From: a bacterium HR40
GTDB lineage: Bacteria; Pseudomonadota; Alphaproteobacteria; Geminicoccales; Geminicoccaceae
Direction: 5' to 3'
Assembly: GCA_002898275.1 (NCBI GenBank)
Contig: BEIQ01000002.1
Coordinates: forward strand, 186,001 to 250,000
Length of the DNA stretch: 64,000 bases
Positions 44,105 to 52,923 of this stretch are shown one piece after another (the first letter of the stretch is position 1; each line of letters opens with the position of its first letter). The translations under genes and the position numbers were made by a program. Below the pieces are notes generated by a model, which made no database searches, was not told the origin of the DNA, and saw nothing but the letters and a program-made list of their open reading frames with translations.

Positions 44105-44133
44105 AGCCTAATGTGGGTGGCGCTCGGCTTCAA
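44105..44133 (-). promoter_or_regulatory. candidate promoter of infC
   Basis: On the minus strand TTGAAG (44128-44133) and TAGGCT (44105-44110) lie 17 bases apart; the expected transcription start is near 44098. The match to sigma-70 is moderate. Confidence 0.4.
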
Positions 44134-44183
44134 GCCGATCTCCACCTCGGGCGACGGACAATCCGTCACGTCCACAAGCGCCG

Positions 44184-45149
44184 TCAGCGGATCTGCCCGT
44201 CGAGCTCGTCTTCGATATGGGCACGAATGATGGAATCGAAATCCGGGTCGGCGGCGAACCCCAACTCGAGAGCCCGGCGCACGCGGAAATGCGGGGGCCA
44301 GCTATCGACGATGCGCTGGATCCTCGGATCGGGCGAAAAGCGCACCCGTGCCCGCACCTGCGGACCGGCGACGCGCTCGAGCGCTTCCAGCATGTCTCGC
44401 ACGCGCACCGTGATTCCCGGCAGGGTGAGCGCGCGAAACCATCCCCAGGCCGCGTCGGGAAGTCCTGCGGCGTGGATGAAGGCATCGATCACTCGCCGCG
44501 GCGACAGCACGTACATGGCGGTTTCTGGCGATACCGGACATATCGCCTCCTCGCCCGCGAGGGGTTCGCGGATGATCGAGCTGGCGAAGGTCGAAGCCGC
44601 GAGATTGGGCCTGCCCGCCCGCACCACGATGGTAGGCAGGCGCAGGCTTCCCCCCTCGATGAAGCCCTTGCGGGCATAGTCGTTGACCAATAGCTCTCCG
44701 GCCGCCTTCTGGGTGCCATAGGAGGTCTGCGGTGTGAGATGGGTAGTATCGGTGATCGGCTCCCTCGGATCGCCACCGAAGACCGCGACGGAGCTCGCGA
44801 ACAGCAGCTTGGGGCGCCGGCCCGTACGCCGCAGAGCCTCGAGCAGACGCCGCGTGCCGTCGAGATTGACTCGATAGCCGAGGTCGAAATCGGCCTCCGC
44901 ACCCGCACTCACCACCGCGGCGAGATGGAAGACGAGATCGCAGTCGGCCACCAGAGCATCGAGCGGTCGGTCGCTAGCGAGATCGACGGTGACGATCGCA
45001 AGCCGCGGATCGGCCGGCAGTTGCGCCGGCGCCACGTCGGCCACCACCAGCCGTTCGATCGCCGCCCCACCGAGCGCGCCATCGGCGAGCAGCCGTGCTG
45101 CCAGCTTGCGCCCGAGAAAGCCGGCGCCTCCGGTGACGAGAACCCGCAC
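44184..45149 (-). CDS. denD: NAD-dependent epimerase, D-erythronate dehydrogenase-like
   Basis: The 321-residue extended SDR has the NAD loop VTGGAGFLGRKLA, VFHLAAVVSAGAEADFDLGYRVNLDGT, SSVAVFGGDPREPITD and the catalytic SYGTQKAAGE (Tyr-x3-Lys). This pattern fits D-erythronate dehydrogenase (DenD), which oxidises D-erythronate at C2 in a four-carbon sugar acid pathway. The partner kinase, isomerase and decarboxylase genes are not in the window, so the role is inferred. The start is GTG at 45149 with a GGAGGATTGCC site. Confidence 0.82.
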   Translation of the reverse strand: MRVLVTGGAGFLGRKLAARLLADGALGGAAIERLVVADVAPAQLPADPRLAIVTVDLASDRPLDALVADCDLVFHLAAVVSAGAEADFDLGYRVNLDGTRRLLEALRRTGRRPKLLFASSVAVFGGDPREPITDTTHLTPQTSYGTQKAAGELLVNDYARKGFIEGGSLRLPTIVVRAGRPNLAASTFASSIIREPLAGEEAICPVSPETAMYVLSPRRVIDAFIHAAGLPDAAWGWFRALTLPGITVRVRDMLEALERVAGPQVRARVRFSPDPRIQRIVDSWPPHFRVRRALELGFAADPDFDSIIRAHIEDELDGQIR

Positions 45150-45287
45150 GGCAATCCTCCCCGTTTCGATCCTGCGGGCTCGGCGTCGGCCCGCGCCGGC
45201 GCAGTTAGCATTGCCCGCCGACCAGCGGAAGGGGCGAGCGAGGACGACCACCTTCCCACGTCCGTGCCGGCGTCCTAAGTCTGCGCC

Positions 45288-46772
45288 ATGCCCGACCCCG
45301 TGCCATTTGCCGCCAACATTCGCGAATACACCGTCTCGGAACTCGCCGTCGCGCTCAAGCGGACGGTCGAGGACGCCTACGGCTGGGTGCGGGTGCGCGG
45401 CGAGATCTCGGGTCTCAAGCGCGCATCCTCGGGCCACCTCTACTTCGCCTTGAAGGACGAGAAGGCGGTGCTCGATGCGGTCTGTTGGCGCAACAGCCTG
45501 CCGCAGCCTCAACCCGTCCTCGAAGACGGACTCGAGGTGGTCTGCACCGGCCGACTGACCACCTACCCGCAGCGCTCGCGTTACCAGCTCGTGGTGGAGC
45601 GAATCGAGCCTGCCGGCGCCGGCGCCCTCATGGCGCTTCTCGAGGAGCGCCGGCGACGGCTTGCCGCCGAAGGCCTGTTCGCCGCCGAGCGCAAGCGCCC
45701 GCTACCGTTTCTGCCCGAGGTCGTCGGCGTCGTGACCTCGCCTACCGGGGCGGTGATCCGCGACATCCTCCACCGCATCGCCGATCGCTTCCCGCGCCGG
45801 GTCGTGCTCTGGCCCGTGCTGGTGCAGGGCGAAGGAGCCGCCGAGCAGATCGCCGCCGCCATCCGCGGCTTTTCCCGCCTTCCGCCAGGCGGGCCCATCC
45901 CGCGGCCGGACGTGTTGATCGTCGCCCGCGGCGGCGGCTCGCTCGAAGATCTCTGGGCGTTCAACGAGGAAATCGTCGTCCGCGCCGCCGCCGAATGCAC
46001 GATCCCGCTGATCTCGGCCGTCGGCCACGAGACCGACACCACGCTCATCGACTACGCCGCCGACCGCCGCGCGCCCACGCCCACGGCCGCCGCCGAGATG
46101 GCCGTGCCGGTGCGCCGCGAACTCGCCGAGCGGGTCGCCCGACTGGCCGAGCGGCTCGATCACGCGATCCGGCGGCACTTGCGCGAGCTCTCCCGCCATC
46201 TCCAGGGTCTCGCGCGGGGATTGCCCGATCCCGCGAGCGAGATCCGCCTGCGCGAACAGCGGCTCGACGATCTCTCCGAACGCCTGGCCCTGCGCAGCCC
46301 CGCGCGACTCGTCGGCGAGCGCCGAGAACGGCTGGCACGGCTCGCGCTTCGCCTCGGTGAGCTGATGCGCGACCGGCTCGGACGCGAGGATCTGCGTCTC
46401 CATGCGGTGGGAGCACGATTGCGGCCGGCGCCCCTCGTCCACCTCCTCGCGGCCCACGCGCGGGCGCTCGGGCGCGAACAGCAGAGGCTCGCGACCGCCG
46501 CGGCGCGACTGGTGGGCACGCGGCGCCTGGCGCTGGATGCGCTCTCGCGCCAGCTCGAGAGCCTGAGCCACAAGAGCGTTCTGGAGCGCGGCTATGCGGT
46601 GGTGCGGCGAGCCAGCGACGGGCAGCTGGTGCCCCGGCTGGCAGCCCTCGACGGCGAGACGCGGCTCGAAATCGAATGGTACGACGGCCGTCTCTCGGTC
46701 CTGCGCGGCGATCCGCCGCACGCTGCGCGCCGGCGCCCGTCGTCACCCTCGTCCCAGACGAGCCTGTTCTGA
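45288..46772 (+). CDS. xseA: exodeoxyribonuclease VII large subunit
   Basis: XseA with the small subunit XseB degrades single-stranded DNA. The 494-residue protein has the N-terminal OB fold (EYTVSELAVALKRTVEDAYGWVRVRGEISG) and the nuclease region with VGVVTSPTGAVIRDI, VLIVARGGGSLEDLWAFNEE and SAVGHETDTTLIDYAADRRAPTPTAAAE, then a coiled coil. The ATG has no ribosome site; TAAGTC six bases before it could be a -10 box, giving a leaderless mRNA. XseB is not in the window. Confidence 0.96.
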   Translation: MPDPVPFAANIREYTVSELAVALKRTVEDAYGWVRVRGEISGLKRASSGHLYFALKDEKAVLDAVCWRNSLPQPQPVLEDGLEVVCTGRLTTYPQRSRYQLVVERIEPAGAGALMALLEERRRRLAAEGLFAAERKRPLPFLPEVVGVVTSPTGAVIRDILHRIADRFPRRVVLWPVLVQGEGAAEQIAAAIRGFSRLPPGGPIPRPDVLIVARGGGSLEDLWAFNEEIVVRAAAECTIPLISAVGHETDTTLIDYAADRRAPTPTAAAEMAVPVRRELAERVARLAERLDHAIRRHLRELSRHLQGLARGLPDPASEIRLREQRLDDLSERLALRSPARLVGERRERLARLALRLGELMRDRLGREDLRLHAVGARLRPAPLVHLLAAHARALGREQQRLATAAARLVGTRRLALDALSRQLESLSHKSVLERGYAVVRRASDGQLVPRLAALDGETRLEIEWYDGRLSVLRGDPPHAARRRPSSPSSQTSLF

Positions 46773-46794
46773 ACGGCTGCAACGGGAGCGCGCG

Positions 46795-47655
46795 ATGGAG
46801 GAACGGCCCATCGACCGCCTGCTCGCCATCATGGCGCGGCTGCGCGACCCGCAACGCGGCTGCCCGTGGGATCGCGAGCAGACCTTCGCCACCATCGCCC
46901 CCTATACGATCGAAGAGGCCTTCGAAGTGGCCGACGCGATCGAGCGGCAGGACGCGACCGCCCTCGTCGAAGAGCTCGGCGACCTGCTGTTGCAGGTGGT
47001 CTACCACGCGCAGATGGCGAAGGAGCAAGGCCTCTTCGATTTCGACGAGGTGGCACGGCGGATCGCCGACAAAATGGTGCGCCGCCATCCCCACGTCTTC
47101 GCCGAGGAGCCGGTAGCGGACGCCGCCGAACAGCGTCGCCGCTGGGAAGAGATGAAAGCCGCCGAGCGGGCGAGCCGCGATCAGTCCGGAGACGCGAGCG
47201 CACTCGCCGGGGTGCCTCGGTCGCTGCCGGCGCTCGTGCGGGCGGTGAAGCTGCAACAGCGGGCCGCCGCTGTCGGCTTCGACTGGCCCGATGCCGACGA
47301 TATCCTCGCCAAGCTCGAGGAAGAGATCCGGGAGCTGCGCGAGGCCCTTTGCGAGGGCCGGAGCGCCGCGGTGCGCGAAGAGATGGGCGACCTGCTGTTC
47401 ACCGTCGCCAATCTGGCGCGTCGGCTAGCCATCGATCCCGAGGCGGCGCTCCGGGCTGCGAACCAGAAGTTCGAGCGCCGCTTCCGGGCCCTCGAACAGG
47501 ACGCCAGGACTGCCGGTCTGCGGCTCGACGCGCTCGACCTCTCGGCCCTCGAGCGACTGTGGACGGCAGTCAAGGAGAGAGAGGCCGCCGGCGCCGCCGA
47601 GGCGCCCAGCCGGGCGGGTGGCGGCGCCGCCGGTCCCGCTCAGGTGCAGCGGTAG
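46795..47655 (+). CDS. mazG: nucleoside triphosphate pyrophosphohydrolase
   Basis: MazG hydrolyses nucleoside triphosphates to monophosphates and clears faulty nucleotides. The 286-residue protein has two MazG domains: RDPQRGCPWDREQTF with EEAFEVADAI and EELGDLLLQVVYHAQMA, and the second with EEIRELREAL and EEMGDLLFTVANLAR. The Gly/Ala-rich tail is not conserved. The start lies 22 bases after xseA. Its last 16 bases overlap the end of the convergent dctP gene. Confidence 0.95.
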   Translation: MEERPIDRLLAIMARLRDPQRGCPWDREQTFATIAPYTIEEAFEVADAIERQDATALVEELGDLLLQVVYHAQMAKEQGLFDFDEVARRIADKMVRRHPHVFAEEPVADAAEQRRRWEEMKAAERASRDQSGDASALAGVPRSLPALVRAVKLQQRAAAVGFDWPDADDILAKLEEEIRELREALCEGRSAAVREEMGDLLFTVANLARRLAIDPEAALRAANQKFERRFRALEQDARTAGLRLDALDLSALERLWTAVKEREAAGAAEAPSRAGGGAAGPAQVQR

Positions 47656-48716
47656 GGCGAGCCCGCCTTGCGCATGGTGTCGATGTACTCCTTGAGGATC
47701 TTCACCACGCGGGCGTTGCGTTCGCTCGTCTGGGCGATCTCGTCCCAGAACTTGAAGGCTTCTTCCTCGACGGTCTTCCATTCCTCGTCGGGGATGGTGG
47801 TGAGCTGGAGCTTGCCGCCACGCACGCGATAGTGGGCCTCGCCCCACCAATACCAGTGCAGGCGATAGTAGTGTGACGTATCGATGCACATCCGAAACAG
47901 CTGCTTCAAATGTTCCGGCAGCTCGTCCCAGCGTTCCTTGTTGACAAAATACGATCCTGCCCAAGCGCCTGAAATCGGATTGGTGAGGAAGTATTTGGTA
48001 ACGTCTGCCCAGCCTACGGTATAGACTTCGGTGATACCCGACCAACATACGCCGTCGAGCTCTCCCGTCTGGATCGCTACCTGTACGTCGGAATAGGGCA
48101 GCGAGACGGGGACGACGCCGAAGCGCTGCATGAACTGACCACCGGTCGGGAACATGTAGACCCGAAGGCCCTTGAGGTCGGCGAGCGAGCGGATCGGCCG
48201 GGTGGTGGCGAAGTTGCAGGGGTCCCACGAGCCGGTCGACAGCCACACCACGCCCGGCACCTCGCTATAGGCTTCCTCCCAGATCTTGTTGAGGCCGTAC
48301 CAATGCCAGAGTGCCGGCACATCCAGGCTGTAGCGCGCGGCGAGGGGGAAGTAGGCGCCGAACACTTTGATATCGACTGGCGCGCCGATCGAGTCGTCGT
48401 CGGACTGGGCGGCGTCGATGGTGCCGTTCTGCACCGCTCGGAAGAGTTCCGGATGCGGCACGAGCTGGTCGGCGTAATAGAGTTCGATCTCCATCTCGCC
48501 GTTGGCTGCCCGATTGAAAGCGTCGATCGAGTTCTTGATCACGTGTTCGCCGAGCGCCGGACCGGCATAGGTCTGCATCCGCCAGCGGATCGTCCGCTGC
48601 GCCTTGACGTAGGGCGCTGGGAAACTGCTGGCCGCCGTGGCTCCGAGCACGGTGGCGCCGGCGGTCTTCAAAAAGGATCGTTTCTCCAGATCGACGGTCG
48701 GTTTTCCTGTCGTCAC
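47640..48716 (-). CDS. dctP: TRAP transporter substrate-binding protein
   Basis: The 358-residue periplasmic protein has a twin-arginine-like leader (EKRSFLKTAGATVLGATAASS) with KR in place of RR, and the DctP fold with LKGLRVYMFPTGG, where the Arg normally binds the substrate's carboxylate, followed by VAIQTGELDGVCW and W-rich HYYRLHWYWWGE. It resembles the group that binds keto- or sugar acids. The GTG at 48716 follows a GGAGGAGCC ribosome site. It is the last gene of dctQ-dctM-dctP. Confidence 0.93.
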   Translation of the reverse strand: MTTGKPTVDLEKRSFLKTAGATVLGATAASSFPAPYVKAQRTIRWRMQTYAGPALGEHVIKNSIDAFNRAANGEMEIELYYADQLVPHPELFRAVQNGTIDAAQSDDDSIGAPVDIKVFGAYFPLAARYSLDVPALWHWYGLNKIWEEAYSEVPGVVWLSTGSWDPCNFATTRPIRSLADLKGLRVYMFPTGGQFMQRFGVVPVSLPYSDVQVAIQTGELDGVCWSGITEVYTVGWADVTKYFLTNPISGAWAGSYFVNKERWDELPEHLKQLFRMCIDTSHYYRLHWYWWGEAHYRVRGGKLQLTTIPDEEWKTVEEEAFKFWDEIAQTSERNARVVKILKEYIDTMRKAGSPYRCT

Positions 48717-48852
48717 GATGGCTCCTCCTCGGTCTCTGGTCCTCTGGTCGACAAGTCGGCGGCCCGTCGGCGCGCCCAGCGCCCCGGACCGCTCGGCGAT
48801 GGTTTGGGCGTTGCCTTCACCTCCCCCGGACCCGGCCGGCCGCAGTTTCTCC

Positions 48853-50172
48853 TCAACGGCTGTAGACCTGCTGGGGTAGCCACAGGGCAATCTGCGGGAA
48901 CGCGGTGACCGCCAACATGCCCGCGATCATGATCAGCACGAAGGGCCAAACGGAGCGGTAGATATCGGAAAGCGAGATCTCGGGCGGCGCCATCGCCCGC
49001 ATGAGGAACAGATTGTAGCCGAATGGAGGCGTCATATAGGCGATCTGACACGTAATCGTGTAGATCACACCGTACCAGATCGGATCGTATCCGAGCTTGA
49101 TGACGAGGGGAATGTACAGAGGAGCAACGATCACGAGCATGGCTGTATCGTCGAGAAACATGCCCAGTATCAGATATGAAAGCTGCATCATGAGAATGAC
49201 TTGCCATGGCTCGAGACCCCAGCTCAAGAAGATTTTCTCGATCGCGCGGATCGCTCCCAGCCCGTCGAATACCGAGCTGAAGCACAACGCCGCCGTGATC
49301 ACCCACATGAACATGCAGGTGATGGATAGGGTGCTTTGCAATGTGCGGTGGAAGATCTCGAAAGTGAACTTGCGTTTGACGATGGCGTCCACCGTCGTGG
49401 CCAAGGCCCCGAGCGCCGCGCTCTCGACGAGGCTGGTCACACCGGTGAAAAACGAGCCCATCATCACGAAGAAAATGGCGAGCGGACTGATGCCGGCGCG
49501 CAGCAGTGCGATCTTCTCCCGCAGCGGCAGATTCCGCTCTTCCGGCGGCAGGGCCGGACCCAGTGCCGGGTTCCGCCAGCAGCGGAAGGCGATGTAGACG
49601 ATGAACATCGCTGCCAGCATCAGACCGGGCAGGACTCCCGCCAGCCAGAGATTGCCCACCGGCTGGCGAGCGATCATGCCGTAGAGCACCATGACCACGC
49701 TCGGCGGGATGAGAATGCCGAGAGAGGAGCCCGCCTGCACCACCCCGGTGATCATCACCTTGTCGTAGCCGCGCGCGAGCATCTGCGGAATGGCGATAGT
49801 GGCGCCGATCGCCATTCCGGCCACCGACAGGCCGTTGATGGCCGAGATCAACACCATGAGCAGGATGGTGCCGATGGCGAGACCGCCGCGCACCGGTCCC
49901 GACCAGACGTGGAACATGCGGTAGAGATCGCCCGCGATCCCGGCATTGGCGAACATATAGCCCATGTACACGAAGAGCGGCAGGGTCACGAGCGCATACC
50001 AGTTGACCAGCGTGAAGGCGGCATTGAACGGCATCTCGAAGCCGCCGCGGCCCCACAACAAGAGCGCGAACAGGCTGCCGACAAAGCCGATGACCCCGAA
50101 CACCCGCTGGCCAGTGGCCAACAGGAGAAGCATCGACAAAAACATCAGGAGTGCGATGGCCTCGTAGCTCAT
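48853..50172 (-). CDS. dctM: TRAP transporter large permease
   Basis: The 439-residue membrane protein moves substrate from the binding protein, driven by sodium or proton gradient. It has about 12 hydrophobic segments and family marks such as LPLFVYMGYMFANAGIA, LMVLISAINGLSVAGMAIGATIAIPQML, GSSLGILIPPSVVMVLYGMI and DDTAMLVIVAPLYIPLV. Its ATG overlaps the dctQ stop as ATGA. It lies 136 bases upstream of dctP. Confidence 0.96.
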   Translation of the reverse strand: MSYEAIALLMFLSMLLLLATGQRVFGVIGFVGSLFALLLWGRGGFEMPFNAAFTLVNWYALVTLPLFVYMGYMFANAGIAGDLYRMFHVWSGPVRGGLAIGTILLMVLISAINGLSVAGMAIGATIAIPQMLARGYDKVMITGVVQAGSSLGILIPPSVVMVLYGMIARQPVGNLWLAGVLPGLMLAAMFIVYIAFRCWRNPALGPALPPEERNLPLREKIALLRAGISPLAIFFVMMGSFFTGVTSLVESAALGALATTVDAIVKRKFTFEIFHRTLQSTLSITCMFMWVITAALCFSSVFDGLGAIRAIEKIFLSWGLEPWQVILMMQLSYLILGMFLDDTAMLVIVAPLYIPLVIKLGYDPIWYGVIYTITCQIAYMTPPFGYNLFLMRAMAPPEISLSDIYRSVWPFVLIMIAGMLAVTAFPQIALWLPQQVYSR

Positions 50173-50681
50173 TCGAGGCTCTCTCCGCGCGCCCGAGCGA
50201 GGTCCTTGAAGAACGTCGCCACGAGCTGCAGCAATAGCAGGAAGATCCCGACCAGCATGATCGCCTTGATCGGCCACAGGTAGGGACCCCAGGCCGAATA
50301 GTTCTTCTGTCCGTATTGGAGCGCGTAGATCGTGCTCGACAGACCGCCGCGAAAGAGGAGAATGCCGTAGACGATGACCATGAGGATCGTCACCGCATCG
50401 CAAAGAGCGCGGGTACGCGGCGACCAGGCGGCGTAGAAGAGGTCCATGCGGACGTGGGAATCGAGCTGGATCGAGTGGGCGGCACCGAGCATGTAGTAGG
50501 CGACCATGGTGAACTCGGCCATCTCCACGACCCAGATGAAGCTGGTGCCGGTCGTCAATCGGGTCGCTGCCGACCACAGCAGCATGCCCATGAGGAACAG
50601 GAACAGATACATGGCGAACAGGCCGACCGCGTGGCTGATGCGGTCCACCAGTCGGACATAGGCACGGATCGGTGCCGGCAA
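50169..50681 (-). CDS. dctQ: TRAP transporter small permease
   Basis: The 170-residue protein has four hydrophobic segments, as usual for DctQ, with the family signature EMAEFTMVAYYMLGAAHSIQLDSHVRMDL in the middle. The start is not obvious: I chose the TTG at 50681 because AAGGAGG lies eight bases upstream; no ATG occurs near, and a GTG further upstream would add a basic tail. The unit dctQ-dctM-dctP is divergent from the aldo/keto reductase gene across 327 bases. Confidence 0.88.
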   Translation of the reverse strand: MPAPIRAYVRLVDRISHAVGLFAMYLFLFLMGMLLWSAATRLTTGTSFIWVVEMAEFTMVAYYMLGAAHSIQLDSHVRMDLFYAAWSPRTRALCDAVTILMVIVYGILLFRGGLSSTIYALQYGQKNYSAWGPYLWPIKAIMLVGIFLLLLQLVATFFKDLARARGESLE

Positions 50682-51008
50682 TTCACGGGCCTCCTTCTTC
50701 TCCCGCCAGCGGCGCGCCGCCGGCGCCACGCTTCGCGCCCACCGCCGTGCGAGGGCGACACGACCGCCCGCACCGGTCCGCGGATCCACCGGGATCGGGC
50801 AACAGCTTCCCTCCCTCCTACCGGCTGCCCGTCGAGCGAGCCTCGGGCGACACGCCCGAACCGCCGCGAGAATTCCGAACCTGCACGACCTGTCAAGCAC
50901 GGGGACGGCGAAGGCGACCGCGAGCTGCGGCAGCTGCGCCTTCCCGGCATCCCCTTGCGCTCGGCCGTCCGGTGCGGCACAGCTCGCTGCATCCCTGGGA
51001 GGTCTGCA
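50682..51008. promoter_or_regulatory. intergenic region between TRAP genes and sugar enzymes
   Basis: No gene is visible in these 327 bases. Facing dctQ there is TTGACA (complement at 50891-50896) with a weak -10 at 50869-50874, a 16-base spacer. A 13-base inverted repeat AGCTG-CGG-CAGCT at 50923-50935 could be an operator. A ribosome site GGGAGG at 50997-51002 precedes the aldo/keto reductase start. The pair of divergent units suggests common control. Confidence 0.5.
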
Positions 51009-52031
51009 GTGAACATGACCCCTCGTTCGATCCCGCGCCGCAACCTCGGATCGCTGGCGCTCACCGAGCTCGGATTGGGCGGCGCGACCATCGGCGGCAT
51101 CTTCGAGGAAGTCTCCGATGATCAGGCGCGCGCCACCGTGAGCGCGGCGGTGGACGCGGGCATTCGCTTTTTCGACACCGCTCCCCTCTACGGCCATGGC
51201 CGCTCGGAACACTGCATGGGCGATGTGCTGCGCTGGCTGAGGCGCGAGGAGTTCGTGCTCTCGAGCAAGGCGGGTCGCCTGCTGCGCCCGCGCAGCCGGA
51301 CGGGGATCTCCACCGATCCCTGGAAGCAGCCCTTTCCGTTCGAGATCGTGTGGGATTACAGCTACGATGGCGTGATGCGGTCGTTCGAAGACAGCTTGCA
51401 GCGACTGGGCATGGACCGCATCGACATCCTCCTGCTCCACGACATCGGCGCCTATACCCATGGGCCGGAGGCGCATCCCGCCCGGATGCGGACGGCCATG
51501 ACGGGCGGCCTGAGGGCCCTCGAGGAGCTCAAGCGGGGCGGGCAGATCGCCGCCATCGGTCTCGGGGTCAACGAATGGCAGGTCTGTCGCGAGGCGCTCG
51601 AGTGGGGCGACTTCGACGTCTTCCTGCTCGCCGGCCGCTATACGCTGCTCGAGCAGGAGCCAGTGGAGACACTCTTTCCCGATTGTCGCCGGCGCGGGGT
51701 GCGCATCGTCGTCGGCGGTCCGTTCAACTCCGGTCTGCTCGTCGGCCGCGACTTCTGGAATTATGCGCCGGCACCGCCCGAGGTCATCGCCCGAGCCCGC
51801 GCCATCGCCGCGGTCTGCCACGACCACGGCGTGCCGCTGCCGGCGGCCGCACTGCACTTTCCCCTGCTCGAACCGTTGGTCGTGTCGGTGATCCCAGGGC
51901 CCCGCAGTCCTGCCGAACTCGCCCAGATCCTCGCCTGGTACGACACGCCCGTCCCCTCCGCGCTGTGGCGCGATCTCAGAGCTGCCGGGCTGCTCCATCC
52001 CGCAGCGGCCATCGGCGAGCTCGCGCCTTGA
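51009..52031 (+). CDS. aldo/keto reductase, sugar dehydrogenase type
   Basis: The 340-residue protein is an aldo/keto reductase related to L-fucose/D-threo-aldose 1-dehydrogenases, which oxidise a sugar to its lactone. The catalytic tetrad is visible: Asp and Tyr in FFDTAPLYGHGRSE, Lys in LSSKAGRLLRP and His in LLLHDIG. The C-terminal VIPGPRSPAEL is usual for the family. Start is GTG at 51009 behind GGGAGG; an ATG at 51015 is an alternative. The next gene codes for a lactonase, supporting the pathway role. Confidence 0.9.
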   Translation: MNMTPRSIPRRNLGSLALTELGLGGATIGGIFEEVSDDQARATVSAAVDAGIRFFDTAPLYGHGRSEHCMGDVLRWLRREEFVLSSKAGRLLRPRSRTGISTDPWKQPFPFEIVWDYSYDGVMRSFEDSLQRLGMDRIDILLLHDIGAYTHGPEAHPARMRTAMTGGLRALEELKRGGQIAAIGLGVNEWQVCREALEWGDFDVFLLAGRYTLLEQEPVETLFPDCRRRGVRIVVGGPFNSGLLVGRDFWNYAPAPPEVIARARAIAAVCHDHGVPLPAAALHFPLLEPLVVSVIPGPRSPAELAQILAWYDTPVPSALWRDLRAAGLLHPAAAIGELAP

Positions 52032-52044
52032 GGGAGGACAGCCC

Positions 52045-52923
52045 ATGGCCCGGATCGACGCGCACCAGCATTTCTGGGAAGTGGCACGCGGCGACTATGG
52101 TTGGCTCGTCCCGCAGCTCGGCCGCATCTACCGCGATTACGGGCCTGCGGATCTGCTGCCGAAGCTCCAGGCCTGCGGGATTTCCGGCACGGTGCTGGTG
52201 CAGGCCGCCCCCACTCTGGCCGAGAGCGCCTATCTCCTCGCCATCGCTGAACGCACGCCGTTCGTGCGCGGTGTCGTCGGCTGGGTCGATTTCGAGGCGG
52301 AGGACGCCATCGCCCAGATCGACCAGCTCGCTCGCCACGCCAAGCTGTGCGGCATCCGGCCGATGATCCAGGACATCCCGGATCCCGACTGGATGTTGGA
52401 TCCGCGCTTCGCTCCGGTGTTCCGCCACCTCGCAGCGCGCGGCTTGGTCTTCGATGCGCTGGTGTTCCCGCACCATCTGCCGCGTCTCTTGCGGCTGCTC
52501 GAACGGCATCCCGATCTGCGCTGTGTGGTGGATCATTGCGCCAAGCCGCGCATTGCCGAAGGCGCCTTCCAGCCGTGGGCCGACGCCATCGCCCGCATCG
52601 CCCGGGAGACGGCTGCCTTCTGCAAGATCTCCGGGCTCGTGACCGAGGCTGGACCCGGTTGGACGGTGGCGAAGCTGCGCCCCTATGTCGAACATGTGCT
52701 CGCCGTGTTCGGACCCGAGCGCTGTCTCTGGGGCTCCGACTGGCCGGTGCTCGAGAACGTCGGCAGCTACGAGGCTTGGCACGCGGCCACCCTCGAGCTC
52801 CTGGCGCCGCTCGCCGAGCCTGCGCGGGCTGCCATCTTGGGCGGCAACGCCGTGCGCCTCTACGGGTTGTCGCTCGCCACCGAGGTGCAAGCACCCGCTG
52901 CCGATAGCGGCTCGTCCGGATAG
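52045..52923 (+). CDS. fuconolactonase-like amidohydrolase
   Basis: The 292-residue protein belongs to the amidohydrolase-2 family that includes L-fuconolactonase and opens sugar lactones. Metal and active-site marks are the HxH of RIDAHQHFWE, VVDHCAKP, KISGLVTEA and the late GSDWPVLENV with its Asp. It starts 14 bases after the dehydrogenase gene and should hydrolyse the lactone made by it. The sugar could be L-fucose, D-arabinose or a relative. Its last 64 bases overlap the end of the convergent truA gene. Confidence 0.9.
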   Translation: MARIDAHQHFWEVARGDYGWLVPQLGRIYRDYGPADLLPKLQACGISGTVLVQAAPTLAESAYLLAIAERTPFVRGVVGWVDFEAEDAIAQIDQLARHAKLCGIRPMIQDIPDPDWMLDPRFAPVFRHLAARGLVFDALVFPHHLPRLLRLLERHPDLRCVVDHCAKPRIAEGAFQPWADAIARIARETAAFCKISGLVTEAGPGWTVAKLRPYVEHVLAVFGPERCLWGSDWPVLENVGSYEAWHAATLELLAPLAEPARAAILGGNAVRLYGLSLATEVQAPAADSGSSG

